A DNA stretch of 64,000 nt from Dolichospermum compactum NIES-806 (lineage in GTDB: Bacteria; Cyanobacteriota; Cyanobacteriia; Cyanobacteriales; Nostocaceae), in contig NZ_AP018316.1 of assembly GCF_002368115.1 (NCBI RefSeq), positions 4,150,666 through 4,214,665 on the forward strand, given 5' to 3'. Below are positions 46,667 through 57,100 of this stretch, one piece after another; position 1 is the first letter of the stretch; every line of letters starts with the position of its first letter. Both the position numbers and the translations under genes were made by a program. The notes under the pieces are model-generated. The model ran no database searches and had not been told where the DNA came from. It was given only the letters and a program-made list of their open reading frames with translations.

Positions 46667-49405
46667 TTATTTTTCATCCTCTTCCCAATTCAAAATTTTT
46701 GAATCTAATTGTTTCAGGGTTTCTTTCACTGTATTGTCTAATGTATGACGGTCATACCCCTGGATTGATTCTGCTTCGATTTCAATGGTAATTTTAATGT
46801 TGGATGCTCCTGCTTGAAGTGGTGTAATTACACCACGAACTAGATTAGATAGTTTACTCCAAGGTAAATCTGCTTTGAATTTAACTTTTTTAACTTTAGT
46901 TTGAGTTTTTGCTTCACTGGAAGGATTGACATTATAAGTTCCAGATGGAGTTTCAACTTTGCCAGGATTTACTAAAGGATTTTCACCCGTTGAATTAGTT
47001 GATGTTGAATTACCTGATGAAGTTTGACTTATATTTTCTGGTGTTTTATTACTATGAGAATCTGAATTATTATCGGATTGAGTTTGTAATTGTGCTTTTT
47101 CTGCTTGAGCAGTTTCAGGACGTACTAAAATAGCTGCTAATGTCACTTCATTAAGATTATCTTCATAATAAAGTTTTTCATTAAATCTAATCCCAAATTT
47201 ACCTTCTTTGACTCCAGTTTTCACTGCTTCTAAAATGACAAATTCACTTTCTAATAAAGGTTTTTGTCCAGGAGTTCTGAGAGAGTTATTATAAATATCT
47301 TGTAAACTTTTCTCAGTTTCATTAGCACTTAATCCCTTTAAAATTACATTTGGTGCAATCTTAGAATTAATGGGGCGTTTATTTTTGAGATAATTTTCAA
47401 CTCGTTCTAGTAAAGAATTACTTTCTGCTGTTGTCGGTGTGCCAATATCACTATAATCTACAGTATTTTGACCACACCATGCTAGATGACGATAAGCTGT
47501 AAGCAAACTACCTACAATGTCTTTTTCTGCTTGTGTCAATTTGCCTTGTAATTCAGTTTGAGACGATGATGAAAGTGTTGTTTTTAAGTCTTTGTCTCCA
47601 GTAATAGCACTTAAAGCCAGATAGCGTTTTAATTGGGTTTCTAGTGCTACATAACTAGCAGCATCTATGATGACTAAGAAGACAGTATTTTTATAAGTGC
47701 GAAAAGATGTATTGCTAAATAATTCCTTGGTAAATTTCTCAGTTTCCTCATCTCCCTTTTTATAATTAGGATGTAAAATCACTAATTTAAACTTAGTATG
47801 ATCAGGAATATCCTGAGACTCTTTCCAAATATGGGTTTCAAAAAATTTACTTTTAGGCTGTTCTTTGATTAATTCTCGTAATTTATCTGCAATTTGTTCA
47901 TCATCAATTAATTGCTCTTTATCAACAATAACTCGGTTTAGATTGGGTTCATTTTTAAAGCTATAAAAACGTTTCTCCTCATGAAAATACCAAAGATTAT
48001 CTGCTAATTTATCTATAGCATCTCCAATTATCATGGCAGGAATACTACCATTAAGTAAGGCTATTCTTAACCAAGATAAACTAACTCCTCTCCGGTCTGA
48101 ACCGCTAAAAGAATAGAAAAATACTCCTGTTGCTAATTTGGACGCAATATTATATTTTTCATATTCACTTCCCATGTCTCTATCAATTTGTTGAGATTTA
48201 CCCATAATATCGGAAGTAATAATACTATCAAATTCATTGCCAATATGTTTAATTAATTCTCGTTTTAATGCTGGATTTGATAGGTTTATTTGTGATGATT
48301 GAATTAAAGGATCTGCACCTTTTTTATAAAGGTCTTTAATTACTTCTGCTAATAGCCTTAATACTCCTCTAGTGCGCTGAAATGTAGGAAATGAACCCCA
48401 TCTTTCATAAAGGGTATCTATTAATTCTGGATGAAAAGGATAGGCTTGTTCTATTTTATCCCGATAGCTAATTTCTTTGACTTCTGAGGGTACATCATTA
48501 CCTAGTTGTTGATAAAGACGAAAATAGGTTTCTGCTGTTTGTTTATGCTGGTCAATATCTCCTATACTATCAAATAAACGTTTTCTGACAACTTCATAAA
48601 TTTCTACACCATCTACAGGTACATAAATAGTTTCTACTCTACCAGCTATTTTTTCTAATTGAGATAATGCTCTAGTTGCTGCTTCATCAAATTGTTCTAA
48701 ATCACTTTTTGGTAAAGTAAGAATTAACACTGAATTATTAGAAGCTGCGATGACTTCCGTAATTTCTTGTAAAAATACTAAAGTTTGTCCTTGAGCAATT
48801 TTTTCTTGTTTTTCTAGTTCATTAGCTTTGGTAATATATGCTAATAATTCATCTATTAAAATTAAAACTGAGCCACTTTGTTTGATAATTTCTCTTAATA
48901 TTTCTTTCCCTGGAGCAATACGTTTTTGGTCATGATCTTTAATTAAATGATAACAACCCAGTTGTTCTGCTATTTCCCCCCAAGGAGTTTTACCATTAAT
49001 CACATCTGCTTCTGTTCCTACAAATACCGCAACTTTGGTACTAGGAATTGATAGGTTATTAGCTAAAGATTGAATTTGGGATAAATGATTAATTTCACTA
49101 AATGATTTAACCAGATGATAAACTGCTAATAAGGAATGGGTTTTACCACCTCCAAAGGGGGTTTGTAGTTGAATAACTTTATCTCCTGTACCATTAGCTA
49201 TGCAGGTTAAAACGTTACGAATTAAGTTTTGTAACCCGCTAGTTAAATAGGTTTTCTCAAAGAATAACCGAGCGTCTAAATATTCTTGAGGTGCTGAACC
49301 TTTTACCACTTCTGCAATATCCGCAGCAAAGGATGATTCGCTAAATGTACCGTCACAAATTTCTTTTCTTGGGGTTGCAATATTCCACCATGCTGGTAAT
49401 GTCAT
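46667..49405 (-). CDS. DUF499-domain ATPase (BrxC/PglY-like)
   Basis: A 912-residue P-loop ATPase with Walker A TPFGGGKTHSLLAVYHL (about residue 85) and Walker B SVLILIDELLAYI, followed by a DUF499 region. It ends in an acidic tail with a Ser/Asn/Thr-rich linker (QTQSDNNSDSHSNKTPENIS). DUF499 ATPases occur in BREX (BrxC/PglY) and in related defence loci with DUF1156 methylases and SNF2 helicases, exactly the genes upstream here. The ATG at 49405 has an AGGAGA ribosome site; the frame extends to 49447 without support. Probable last gene of the operon. Confidence 0.85.
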   Translation of the reverse strand: MTLPAWWNIATPRKEICDGTFSESSFAADIAEVVKGSAPQEYLDARLFFEKTYLTSGLQNLIRNVLTCIANGTGDKVIQLQTPFGGGKTHSLLAVYHLVKSFSEINHLSQIQSLANNLSIPSTKVAVFVGTEADVINGKTPWGEIAEQLGCYHLIKDHDQKRIAPGKEILREIIKQSGSVLILIDELLAYITKANELEKQEKIAQGQTLVFLQEITEVIAASNNSVLILTLPKSDLEQFDEAATRALSQLEKIAGRVETIYVPVDGVEIYEVVRKRLFDSIGDIDQHKQTAETYFRLYQQLGNDVPSEVKEISYRDKIEQAYPFHPELIDTLYERWGSFPTFQRTRGVLRLLAEVIKDLYKKGADPLIQSSQINLSNPALKRELIKHIGNEFDSIITSDIMGKSQQIDRDMGSEYEKYNIASKLATGVFFYSFSGSDRRGVSLSWLRIALLNGSIPAMIIGDAIDKLADNLWYFHEEKRFYSFKNEPNLNRVIVDKEQLIDDEQIADKLRELIKEQPKSKFFETHIWKESQDIPDHTKFKLVILHPNYKKGDEETEKFTKELFSNTSFRTYKNTVFLVIIDAASYVALETQLKRYLALSAITGDKDLKTTLSSSSQTELQGKLTQAEKDIVGSLLTAYRHLAWCGQNTVDYSDIGTPTTAESNSLLERVENYLKNKRPINSKIAPNVILKGLSANETEKSLQDIYNNSLRTPGQKPLLESEFVILEAVKTGVKEGKFGIRFNEKLYYEDNLNEVTLAAILVRPETAQAEKAQLQTQSDNNSDSHSNKTPENISQTSSGNSTSTNSTGENPLVNPGKVETPSGTYNVNPSSEAKTQTKVKKVKFKADLPWSKLSNLVRGVITPLQAGASNIKITIEIEAESIQGYDRHTLDNTVKETLKQLDSKILNWEEDEK

Positions 49406-49451
49406 TGTTTTTTCTCCTGTTATTTGATTTGGTAATAATATAATCAATTAG

Positions 49452-49832
49452 TTAAGGATAAGGGAGTAAATTAATTCCAGAAATAAAGCGATAATCACTT
49501 TGGTTCTTTGTTAGTAAAGGAAAATTATTAATAATAGATGTAGCAGCAATAAAAGCATCTGGCATTAATAATCCATGACTTAAACGGTAGGTTTTGATTA
49601 ATTCTACCGTAAAAATTGATATATTATCATTGATTTGGCTAATGTCATAACGGGATAAAAATTTGTTGATATGCTGTAATTCTAGTTTGTTTCTACAGCC
49701 TACTATTAATTCCATTTCAGTAATAACGCTAATACTAATCTGATTCGTTTTTTCTTCTAAATCAAGACGATTAATAGCTATGTCAATATTACGACTAACA
49801 TCTATTAATATATCTGTATCTACTAAAATCAT
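49452..49832 (-). CDS. VapC-like PIN toxin in the defence operon
   Basis: A 126-residue PIN protein with MILVDTDILIDVSRN (first Asp), ISISVITEMELIVGC (Glu) and LLMPDAFIAATSI, then LLTKNQSDYRF for the last acidic position. All acidic residues are present, so it is probably active. It is 3 bp after its antitoxin-like partner and 46 bp before the DUF499 ATPase start. Confidence 0.82.
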   Translation of the reverse strand: MILVDTDILIDVSRNIDIAINRLDLEEKTNQISISVITEMELIVGCRNKLELQHINKFLSRYDISQINDNISIFTVELIKTYRLSHGLLMPDAFIAATSIINNFPLLTKNQSDYRFISGINLLPYP

Positions 49833-49835
49833 AAT

Positions 49836-50054
49836 TTATCTCCACTCTTTTTGTCTAATATTTTTCACCCATTCAGTGCTATTTTCCATATCTGTTCTAT
49901 CAGACCATATTCCAATAAAAGGCTCTTCTTTTAATGGAGTTAATTCTGGTTTTTTTGGAAGTATAGAAAGGATTTTTGTTTGCAAAATTTGTTTTTCTTC
50001 CAAGGTTAAAGTATTGATAATGTGAACTAGGGAATCAACTAATTGTAAGTTCAT
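49836..50054 (-). CDS. Antitoxin-like protein of the defence-operon vapBC
   Basis: A 72-residue protein (MNLQLVDSLVHIINTLTLEE ...) preceding the PIN gene by 3 bp. AAGGAG lies 6 bp before the ATG at 50054; an in-frame TTG at 50060 is less likely. Short antitoxins of this shape, ending in a WV-rich acidic tail (STEWVKNIRQKEWR), accompany many cyanobacterial VapC toxins. Confidence 0.65.
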   Translation of the reverse strand: MNLQLVDSLVHIINTLTLEEKQILQTKILSILPKKPELTPLKEEPFIGIWSDRTDMENSTEWVKNIRQKEWR

Positions 50055-50140
50055 AAACAACTCCTTGTGATTTTGTTTGAATTTTGGCTAACATTTATTA
50101 ACTAGTATTAACTAGCAAGAGAAATTACAGTTTCAGATGC

Positions 50141-50231
50141 TGTAGGTTGGGTTGAGGAACGAAACCCAACATTTGTAAGTTATTACTTGTTAGCTTTTGT
50201 TGGGTTTCACTTCGTTGTACCCAACCTACGG
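50141..50231. repeat. MITE-like element with GTAGGTTGGGTTGA ends
   Basis: TGTAGGTTGGGTTGAGGAAC ... and TTCGTTGTACCCAACCTACG form imperfect inverted arms, each also an internal small hairpin (GGTTGGGTT / AACCCAAC). It separates the methylase stop from the antitoxin gene. Related copies at 6047 and 61078. Confidence 0.75.
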
Positions 50232-50286
50232 ACTTCAGATCCTCTCCCTATAGAAAAGAGGTGTAATAATTTTCCAACAATCCTAA

Positions 50287-51867
50287 TTAAAACAACCCTA
50301 ATTGTTTACTTTCACTTCCTGCTTTTTGATAACTTTCCCGTCCATAAAGTAAACCTTGTAACATCTGCTTTTCCTTATCACCATCTGGTAATACTTCAGA
50401 AATAGATTGTGCTACTTGCCAAAAGGCATTATTATTTAATTTTCCTGTGCTGGTTAAAAGTTCTGTAATTTTCTCTCTATTATTCTTCTCCCATAATAAT
50501 AACATTTGATGCAGGATATCAACCATGTTTTCTAGTTTTTCTTGGTCAATAAATTTTTTATCTCTGTCCTTGGGACTGAGGACAGTAATAAATTCTTTAT
50601 CTTTCTTAATAAATCCCTTATTCCAATATTCGGTAATTTCTATACCACAAGCTGATGCTAATTTTCGTCCTTCGTCAAATATGACTTTACTATTACCAAA
50701 TGTCCACCGCCATAGTAAATAAAATCGGGTTTGGGGGTCAATTCCTCCTAGTTCTTGCGGGTTTTTGAGAATTTTTGTTAATGCGTATTCACTAACGGTT
50801 TTACGGATAAATTCTAATAGGGTTGCTGCTTCTATGGTGTCTCCTGCATAAGTTTCTACGGTTTGGTATTTTCCAAATACTTCTAATGCAGGACCAATGG
50901 CAGAAATAAAGAAGTCACTACCGCTTATTCCTTGACTCCAAAAATGGTCTAATCTTTCTTTGATCTTTTCCTGCACTTCGCTTTCTATTTCTTCAAAATA
51001 GGCTGTTTCTGCACTGGTACGTTTACGACATACCATGTATATTGATGATGCTAATGCGGCTGAATCCATTGCTCTTAATCTTGATTTCATTTCGCTATGA
51101 ATAGGAATACTTCCTGTTAAATATAATCCTGCTTTTGAAAGGGCATTAATAATAGTTTCCCAAGCATCTGTAGATTTATGGGCAAAAACAATGACAGCTA
51201 TTCCTGACGTTTTTAAGGTGCGGGAAATTTCTTGAAATGCTAAACCGATTTTTTCTTCAAAATATTGTTTTCCTGCTTCTGCACCATCATTATGACTGTA
51301 AGCTACTGCTTCATCTGATTTAGGAGTGAGCGGAGTAGCAAATAATTCGGGGTAATATTCTCCGATAGTTCTTGATAACCAAACATAGAAGAAATCTGAT
51401 AAATAGGAATAAGGAATACTATCATAATAGGGAGGATCTGTGATAATTGCATCAAAATAATTATCAGGATAGGAGAGATTTGTTGCTGATGATTGGGTTG
51501 TTTTAATAAATAAATTATTATCTTTAACAATTTCGATTCCTTCTAAAACAACTTTTAAGCTATTTAACCAATTAGTACCTGCTTGAGATATAGGATTAGT
51601 TTCAAAATAATCCCACGTCATTTGTAATGCTTGTCTTCCTGCAAAAGCACTTCTAACTTGTGTAGTATCAACTTTCCAAGTGCAATTAGAGCTATTAAAA
51701 ACTACTAATTTATTTAATACTAAAGCCAAATAAGTAGCGATCGCTTTAGCATAATCTTCATCATAACCTTCTTTTAAGATTAATTGATGAGCTTGTTTTA
51801 CAGCATCAGCAAAAGTAATCAAAGCCAATTGTTGACGGGAATTAAATAAAGACCCCCATGTATTCAT
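50287..51867 (-). CDS. C-terminal half of DUF1156 methylase (DPPY domain)
   Basis: 526 residues starting MNTWGSLFNSRQQLALITF, which could be translated on its own if ribosomes reinitiate at this ATG after the TAG. Contains the catalytic DPPY motif and IGLAFQEISRTLKTSGIAVI VFAHKS, but lacks the SAM-binding motif I found in the first half, so it would need that half to act. Confidence 0.7.
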   Translation of the reverse strand: MNTWGSLFNSRQQLALITFADAVKQAHQLILKEGYDEDYAKAIATYLALVLNKLVVFNSSNCTWKVDTTQVRSAFAGRQALQMTWDYFETNPISQAGTNWLNSLKVVLEGIEIVKDNNLFIKTTQSSATNLSYPDNYFDAIITDPPYYDSIPYSYLSDFFYVWLSRTIGEYYPELFATPLTPKSDEAVAYSHNDGAEAGKQYFEEKIGLAFQEISRTLKTSGIAVIVFAHKSTDAWETIINALSKAGLYLTGSIPIHSEMKSRLRAMDSAALASSIYMVCRKRTSAETAYFEEIESEVQEKIKERLDHFWSQGISGSDFFISAIGPALEVFGKYQTVETYAGDTIEAATLLEFIRKTVSEYALTKILKNPQELGGIDPQTRFYLLWRWTFGNSKVIFDEGRKLASACGIEITEYWNKGFIKKDKEFITVLSPKDRDKKFIDQEKLENMVDILHQMLLLWEKNNREKITELLTSTGKLNNNAFWQVAQSISEVLPDGDKEKQMLQGLLYGRESYQKAGSESKQLGLF

Positions 51868-51876
51868 ACCGTAAAC

Positions 51877-52989
51877 CTAAACATTAATCACACCAAAAGT
51901 AATCGGTACTCTGGTTAAAGGTTCATCAGGAATAGGATCAATACCCCACTTATCCCATAACTCATTCCGCTTAGATTCTAAATAAGATTGAGCATGATTA
52001 AATATTTCCATATCTTCAGCAGTTGCTAACCGGTAGGTTTTACCAGATTGTTTAGGATTGTGTAAAACTACCGCAACCATTCTTTGACTAGCAATACCAT
52101 CTATAAATTGTTTTCTGGTATCCTTATCAGTTAAACTGCTACCACAACAGGGACAAATTACCTTAGCTCTTGCTACTGTACCCGTTGTAGGATCAAAATC
52201 AATACCATCATTTTCCACAATTTCAAAATCAATTTTATTATTTCCTGATTCATTAATTATAGGAATGATTTTTAAAGCAACTTTTTTATTATCTTTTTTA
52301 GCTAACCACAGATTAGAAGTTAAGGGAATTTCCACTCCACAATTAGGATTTTGACAAGTAACCGTTCTCATCCAATAATAACCTACAGGAATACGCCCAT
52401 CGGCTTCATGAGGGTAAAATTTACCGATTTCTTTCTTGGCAGTTTCTAATACCCAATTACCCCATTTTTTCACATCTTCCAATAGAGGATTATAGGTTTG
52501 TGGAGTTTCTCCTCCTGTAGTTTCCTTAAATATTCTAGTTTTTAATTGTCCATATTTTTGGGGAAACTCTAAAGTAGCTTTTTCAATTAAAACCGCTACA
52601 GGGTTTAAATCATTAGCATAGGTTTCACAACCCAATCTCAACGCTTCCAAAGGAATAGAACCACCACCAGAAAAGGGGTCTAAAACTTTGGGAGGAATCC
52701 CATTATTAGCTTTTAAAATATCAGCCCTAGCTTGATTTAATAATTCTTGATTATTAGCATTTTCCCATTTAGAAAGTTCAGCAATAAATTGATTTTTCTG
52801 TTTAATTTCTGATTCAGTAAAAGCGGGAACTAAAGCAGCATAAATAGTAGCACGGGAAGCAGCTAAAGGTTTTCTTGACCACCAAATATGTAAGGTAGAA
52901 ATATGTCCATGTCTAATGTTTTTTTCTTTAGCGGAATATTCGCTAACTTCTTGGATGGGAAATGATTGTTCTATAGCTGCTTGGTTCAT
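51877..52989 (-). CDS. N-terminal half of DUF1156 methylase (SAM-binding part)
   Basis: 370 residues, ending at TAG after ITFGVINV. Carries the DUF1156 start (SEYSAKEKNIRHGHISTLHI), motif I (DPFSGGGS) and a zinc-ribbon region. It begins about 25 bp before a hairpin repeat that separates it from the Rpn gene. Confidence 0.75.
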   Translation of the reverse strand: MNQAAIEQSFPIQEVSEYSAKEKNIRHGHISTLHIWWSRKPLAASRATIYAALVPAFTESEIKQKNQFIAELSKWENANNQELLNQARADILKANNGIPPKVLDPFSGGGSIPLEALRLGCETYANDLNPVAVLIEKATLEFPQKYGQLKTRIFKETTGGETPQTYNPLLEDVKKWGNWVLETAKKEIGKFYPHEADGRIPVGYYWMRTVTCQNPNCGVEIPLTSNLWLAKKDNKKVALKIIPIINESGNNKIDFEIVENDGIDFDPTTGTVARAKVICPCCGSSLTDKDTRKQFIDGIASQRMVAVVLHNPKQSGKTYRLATAEDMEIFNHAQSYLESKRNELWDKWGIDPIPDEPLTRVPITFGVINV

Positions 52990-53013
52990 GGTTTTAGTGG
53001 TTGTGAGGTTTTC

Positions 53014-53081
53014 AGATCCCCGACTTCTTAGAGAGGTCGGGGATCTTTTGGAGGGGTATCTTTAGCAGAGAAGTCAGGGAT
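53014..53081. repeat. Hairpin repeat pair beside the Rpn gene
   Basis: AGATCCCCGACTTCT ... GTCGGGGATCT at 53014-53046 with one G-U-type mismatch, then a degenerate right arm GAGAAGTCAGGGATCT ending at about 53080. Together with 54091-54123 it flanks the nuclease gene. Confidence 0.7.
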
Positions 53082-53091
53082 CTGAATTTGG

Positions 53092-54051
53092 TTAATTTTG
53101 CGGTAAATAGGAATCAATTAACTGCTGAAATTCCTCCAGAGAATTAACATGAATACTGGGTAAAAGTAAATTTTCCAGGATAGACATATTATCAATTCCC
53201 TTAATAGTATAGATCATCTTTTCTGGAAGATTAGCAAATCTACTGGAGAGGATTTTGATAATGTTTTCTTGACAAGTTTTTCTAGCACCAATTTCCTTAC
53301 CTTTTGCTTGGGCGTTTTCTTCAATAGTGCTGAGGAATGGCATATTTAACTCCTTTTCGTAATCATCTAATTTGGTTTCAAATGCTGTTTGTAATGGTGG
53401 TGGTAAAGTCATCATTTTATCAATGATCTTAACTAGATTAATAATATCAAACTTAGTTAAGCCCTTTTGATATAATGCTCTAACTAAACTCCATTTCCAT
53501 TGTTCTCTTTCAGTTAAATTACTAGTGGTAGCTTTGGTTTTCAGATGTGCCATTACTATTGTAGCAAAGAGATTATCACTTGTGGTTAGATATTCCCATT
53601 CATAGTCTAATAGTTTGACTATACTAAATTCAATTTTTACTCTACTATTACCTAAACCATATTCATAACTATTTGGTCGCCATTTTTTGTTTTCATCTCC
53701 TAATATTGCTAAACTAATTACTGGTTGATTAAATAAATCAAAAGAACGATAATTGTAGATAAACATTCTTTTTGGAAACTCTTTATCATATTGACTTTGT
53801 ACTTCTATATGAATTAAAATCCAAATTATTTCACCATTTAATAACCACACTTGAAACAATTTATCCGCATACCGTTTTTCTGTTTGACTTGATGCGGTAA
53901 TTTGTTCTAATTCCTTATCTAAAGATATTGGTTGTTTACTCCAGTCAATTTCTTGGTGAATTTCTGGATAGAAGAATAGTAAGAATAATTCCAGATATTC
54001 TCCTATTGCTTCTTTCCATGTATCATCATAATTTGCGGTAATGTCGCTCAT
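53092..54051 (-). CDS. Rpn-family PD-(D/E)XK nuclease / putative transposase
   Basis: A 319-residue protein of the recombination-promoting nuclease (Rpn) type common in cyanobacteria. The N-terminal nuclease core shows KRYADKLFQVWLLNGE followed by ILIHIEVQSQYDKEF, giving the D...ExQ catalytic pattern; YNYRSFDLFNQPVISLAIL follows. The C-terminus (NIIKILSSRFANLPEKMIYT) is a DUF4351-like helical region. Such genes move between loci and are flanked here by hairpin repeats on both sides, so it may be a passenger in the defence operon, not a component. Confidence 0.8.
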   Translation of the reverse strand: MSDITANYDDTWKEAIGEYLELFLLFFYPEIHQEIDWSKQPISLDKELEQITASSQTEKRYADKLFQVWLLNGEIIWILIHIEVQSQYDKEFPKRMFIYNYRSFDLFNQPVISLAILGDENKKWRPNSYEYGLGNSRVKIEFSIVKLLDYEWEYLTTSDNLFATIVMAHLKTKATTSNLTEREQWKWSLVRALYQKGLTKFDIINLVKIIDKMMTLPPPLQTAFETKLDDYEKELNMPFLSTIEENAQAKGKEIGARKTCQENIIKILSSRFANLPEKMIYTIKGIDNMSILENLLLPSIHVNSLEEFQQLIDSYLPQN

Positions 54052-54090
54052 AATTAATATTATATCCCTGGTTATTTTATTAATTTTATC

Positions 54091-54123
54091 AGATCCCGGA
54101 CTTCTCTAAGAAGTCCGGGATCT
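54091..54123. repeat. Hairpin repeat with compensatory change
   Basis: AGATCCCGGACTTCT / AGAAGTCCGGGATCT, perfect 15-bp arms. Compared with the other copies one C-G pair has become G-C in both arms. Its edge overlaps the helicase stop codon at 54122-54124. Confidence 0.85.
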
Positions 54124-57100
54124 AACTCTGATTGCTTTCACAATTAGCATGATAACGCCAATCATTAACGACATACCGAATTACACTTACCTCCTCAGCA
54201 GGGTTTAAATGAAGTGCTGGATTTTGAATTGTGTATAATGTAGGATTAGTTGCTGCATTTTCCACAATATAAAGCCAATATTCATCTCCTAAACGATTAG
54301 CCATTACCCATTCATTAGGAGTTAAAGAAATTGCTCCAGTAGCAGACCTAGCTTTAACTTCGATATAACGATAATTACCTGAATCATCACAGGAACGAAT
54401 GTCATAACCTACATATTCTAAAGAAACATCTTGAGGATTTCTCTGCTGTTGTTTCTCGTATTCAATAGTAGTTTCCATACCAATTAATTCAATCTCTTTA
54501 TTAGTATGTTGGTCAGAACCACCAAATTTAGAAACAATAGGTATGACTTGAATAACGCTTAAAATCTCAGGTTCTGAAAGATAAAGATTAGTTTGGACTC
54601 TAATATCTTCTTCTAACTTGAGTTTTTTCTGTTCTAAATCATCTCGGTTACGCTGTTCATTACCAATAATGACATCAGGAATATTATCACCTTGGATTTT
54701 TCTAATCTCATAGTCAGTTAATTTGGCTTCTGACTCTAAAATTAAAGAATCAATGGATTTTAAACCGTATTTCCGCTTAATTTGAGCATCTGATAAACGT
54801 TTCTGTAATAATTCCTCTTGATAGGGGTCTAAATAGTTGTCTAAAATATAAGCTATAGCATTTTCTAGTTTAGATTTCAGATTGCTAACTTTTAATGCTT
54901 CTACTAATTCTTCTATAATTTCTGTAGATTCGTCATTGGGTTTTAAATCCCATAGCACTGAAGGATTAACAATTTGAAAATTATCTAACTTGTCTTGATA
55001 CAAACACACTAATCTACGTCCGGCTATTTCTCCACTACCATCTTGAATTTCACCAGACATAAACCATAATAAACCGTCCCATTTACCATCAGGGTCTAAA
55101 AAAACTGAGCCTTTATCTATTTCTTTTTGATATTGTTTAAATAAATGTTCTAAAATTGCTTCCATTAAAGGATGACCACTGGTAACTAATTCTGCTTGTG
55201 CTTTAAAAGTAGTATTTTTATCAAAACCAAAGTTTAAATATTCTCGTTGTACTTCTCCATATTTGAGTTTAAATTCATGGGGTTGATTTCTTAACTCAAA
55301 AGGTACACTAGGAATACGCCAAAATCCATTTTGACGTTTTTCAACTTTGATTTTTAAATGTTTAGCTGCTCTTAAAAAGAACCTTTCAATATATTCCGGT
55401 ACAAGACGATTTTCCTTAGCTGTACGCTGTTCTTGATTAATTCGAGATAAATCAATATGACGAGTAGCTAAAGCCTCTAAACTAGCCTGTTTAACCTTAT
55501 TAATTGCCTCCATGTCTGGGACTTTATCCATTTGGGCTAAAATATCATCTATAGTTCTTTTATTAGCGATCGCATCCAGAATTAAATCCTTTAAACTAGC
55601 ACCTTGTAAAACATCACCAATGACATCAAAAACTCTATCTCCTAGAGCTTCTTTCATTGCTTCTAACTTATCAAATAGCTTTTGTAAAACCTTACCTTCC
55701 CTCGTATCCAAAGCCACTAAATTGTAAATATGAACTTCATGTTGTTGTCCATAGCGATGAATCCGTCCCATTCTTTGCTCTAATCGGTTAGGATTCCAAG
55801 GAATATCATAATTAACCATTAACCAACAAAATTGCAGATTAATACCTTCACCTGCGGCTTCTGTGGCTACCATAATTTGAGCTTGATTTTTAAACTCATG
55901 TTCGGCTTTAATCCGAGCATCCATGTTTAAGCCACCATGAATTAAAGTCACACTATACTGCCACTTTTTCAGCTTTTCTGCTAAATATTCCATTGTGTCT
56001 TTTGACTCAGTGAAAATTAGTAACTTCTCCTTACTTTCTCGAATTTTTCTTTCTTCTAAAACTTCCCGTAAGCGATTGAGTTTTGTTTCAATCTCTTGCT
56101 TTTCTGCTGCTTTAGCTAACTTAACTAAAAACTCTAAATTAGTAATTTCTAACTTTAATTCATCTAAAGATTCGGCTGAAGTTAATTTAGCAAGTAATTC
56201 TTCTTCTTTACTGTAGCGTTCCTCCTCTTCTAAATCTTCTAGGTAGTCTTCATGATAAATACCATCCTGTATTAATTTGCCTTTTTTATATAAATCTTCT
56301 AATCGTTGTTTGCGACGTTCTAAAGATTTTAAAACGGCTCTGACGCTAGAAGCCAAACGTCTTTGCAGAACAGTTAAAGCAAAAGCCACATTACGTTTTT
56401 CTTTTTGGAGAGCTTTGTTAAAGTTCTCTTCTACATAATCGGTAACAGCATTATAAAGTTTTTTCTCTTCTTCATTCAAATAATACTTAATCGTTTCCAC
56501 TAAACGGGGTGGGAATAAAGGTTGTCCATCAAAGTTTTTTAAATCTTCTTTTAAACGACGTAAAAATAAAGGATTATCTGCATCTTCAATAGAAGTTGCT
56601 AACATTTCTGTATTAGCAAAGAAGTTAGGTTGTAGTAAATCCAGAAATAATTTGAAGTTTTCAGGATCTCCCCGATGGGGGGTAGCAGTTAATAGAATTA
56701 AATATTTAGAATTACTAGATAGAGTTTCTCCTACAGTATAACGAGCAGTTTTACTAACTTTCTCTCCATATTTATAAGCAGACATTTTATGAGCTTCATC
56801 AACGATAACTAAATCCCATCTAGCATCGTTAAAAGCTAATTGCACATCATTTTGTTTGATAAAATCAAGGGATGTAATGATTTGTGGAAATTCTGTCCAA
56901 ACATTTTGACTCCAACTAGCATTAACTACACCCCTATCTACCATTAAGAATTTCTCAGAAAAACGCTCCTTCATCTCTCGTAACCATTGGTCTTTAAGAT
57001 GTCCAGGAACAACTATTAATACCCTATTTACTAAACCTCGATATTTTAATTCTTTAATTAATAATCCTCCCATGATGGTTTTACCAGCACCGGGGTCATC

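Larger units (their letters stand above)
50287..52989 (-). pseudogene. DUF1156/COG1743 DNA methylase split by in-frame TAG
   Basis: One continuous frame of about 900 codons is interrupted by TAG at 51877-51879. The first part (52989-51877, 370 residues) has HISTLHIWWSRKPLAASRAT, the SAM motif VLDPFSGGGSIPLEALRLGC and Zn-ribbon cysteines (CQNPNC, CPCCGS). The second (526 residues from ATG 51867, just 9 bp beyond the stop, same frame) has the catalytic DPPYYDSIPYSYLSDFF and ends QLGLF. In relatives as I know them these form one adenine-specific methylase (COG1743, PglXI-like). Either it is a recent nonsense mutant, or the halves are made separately by reinitiation or readthrough. Confidence 0.85.
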
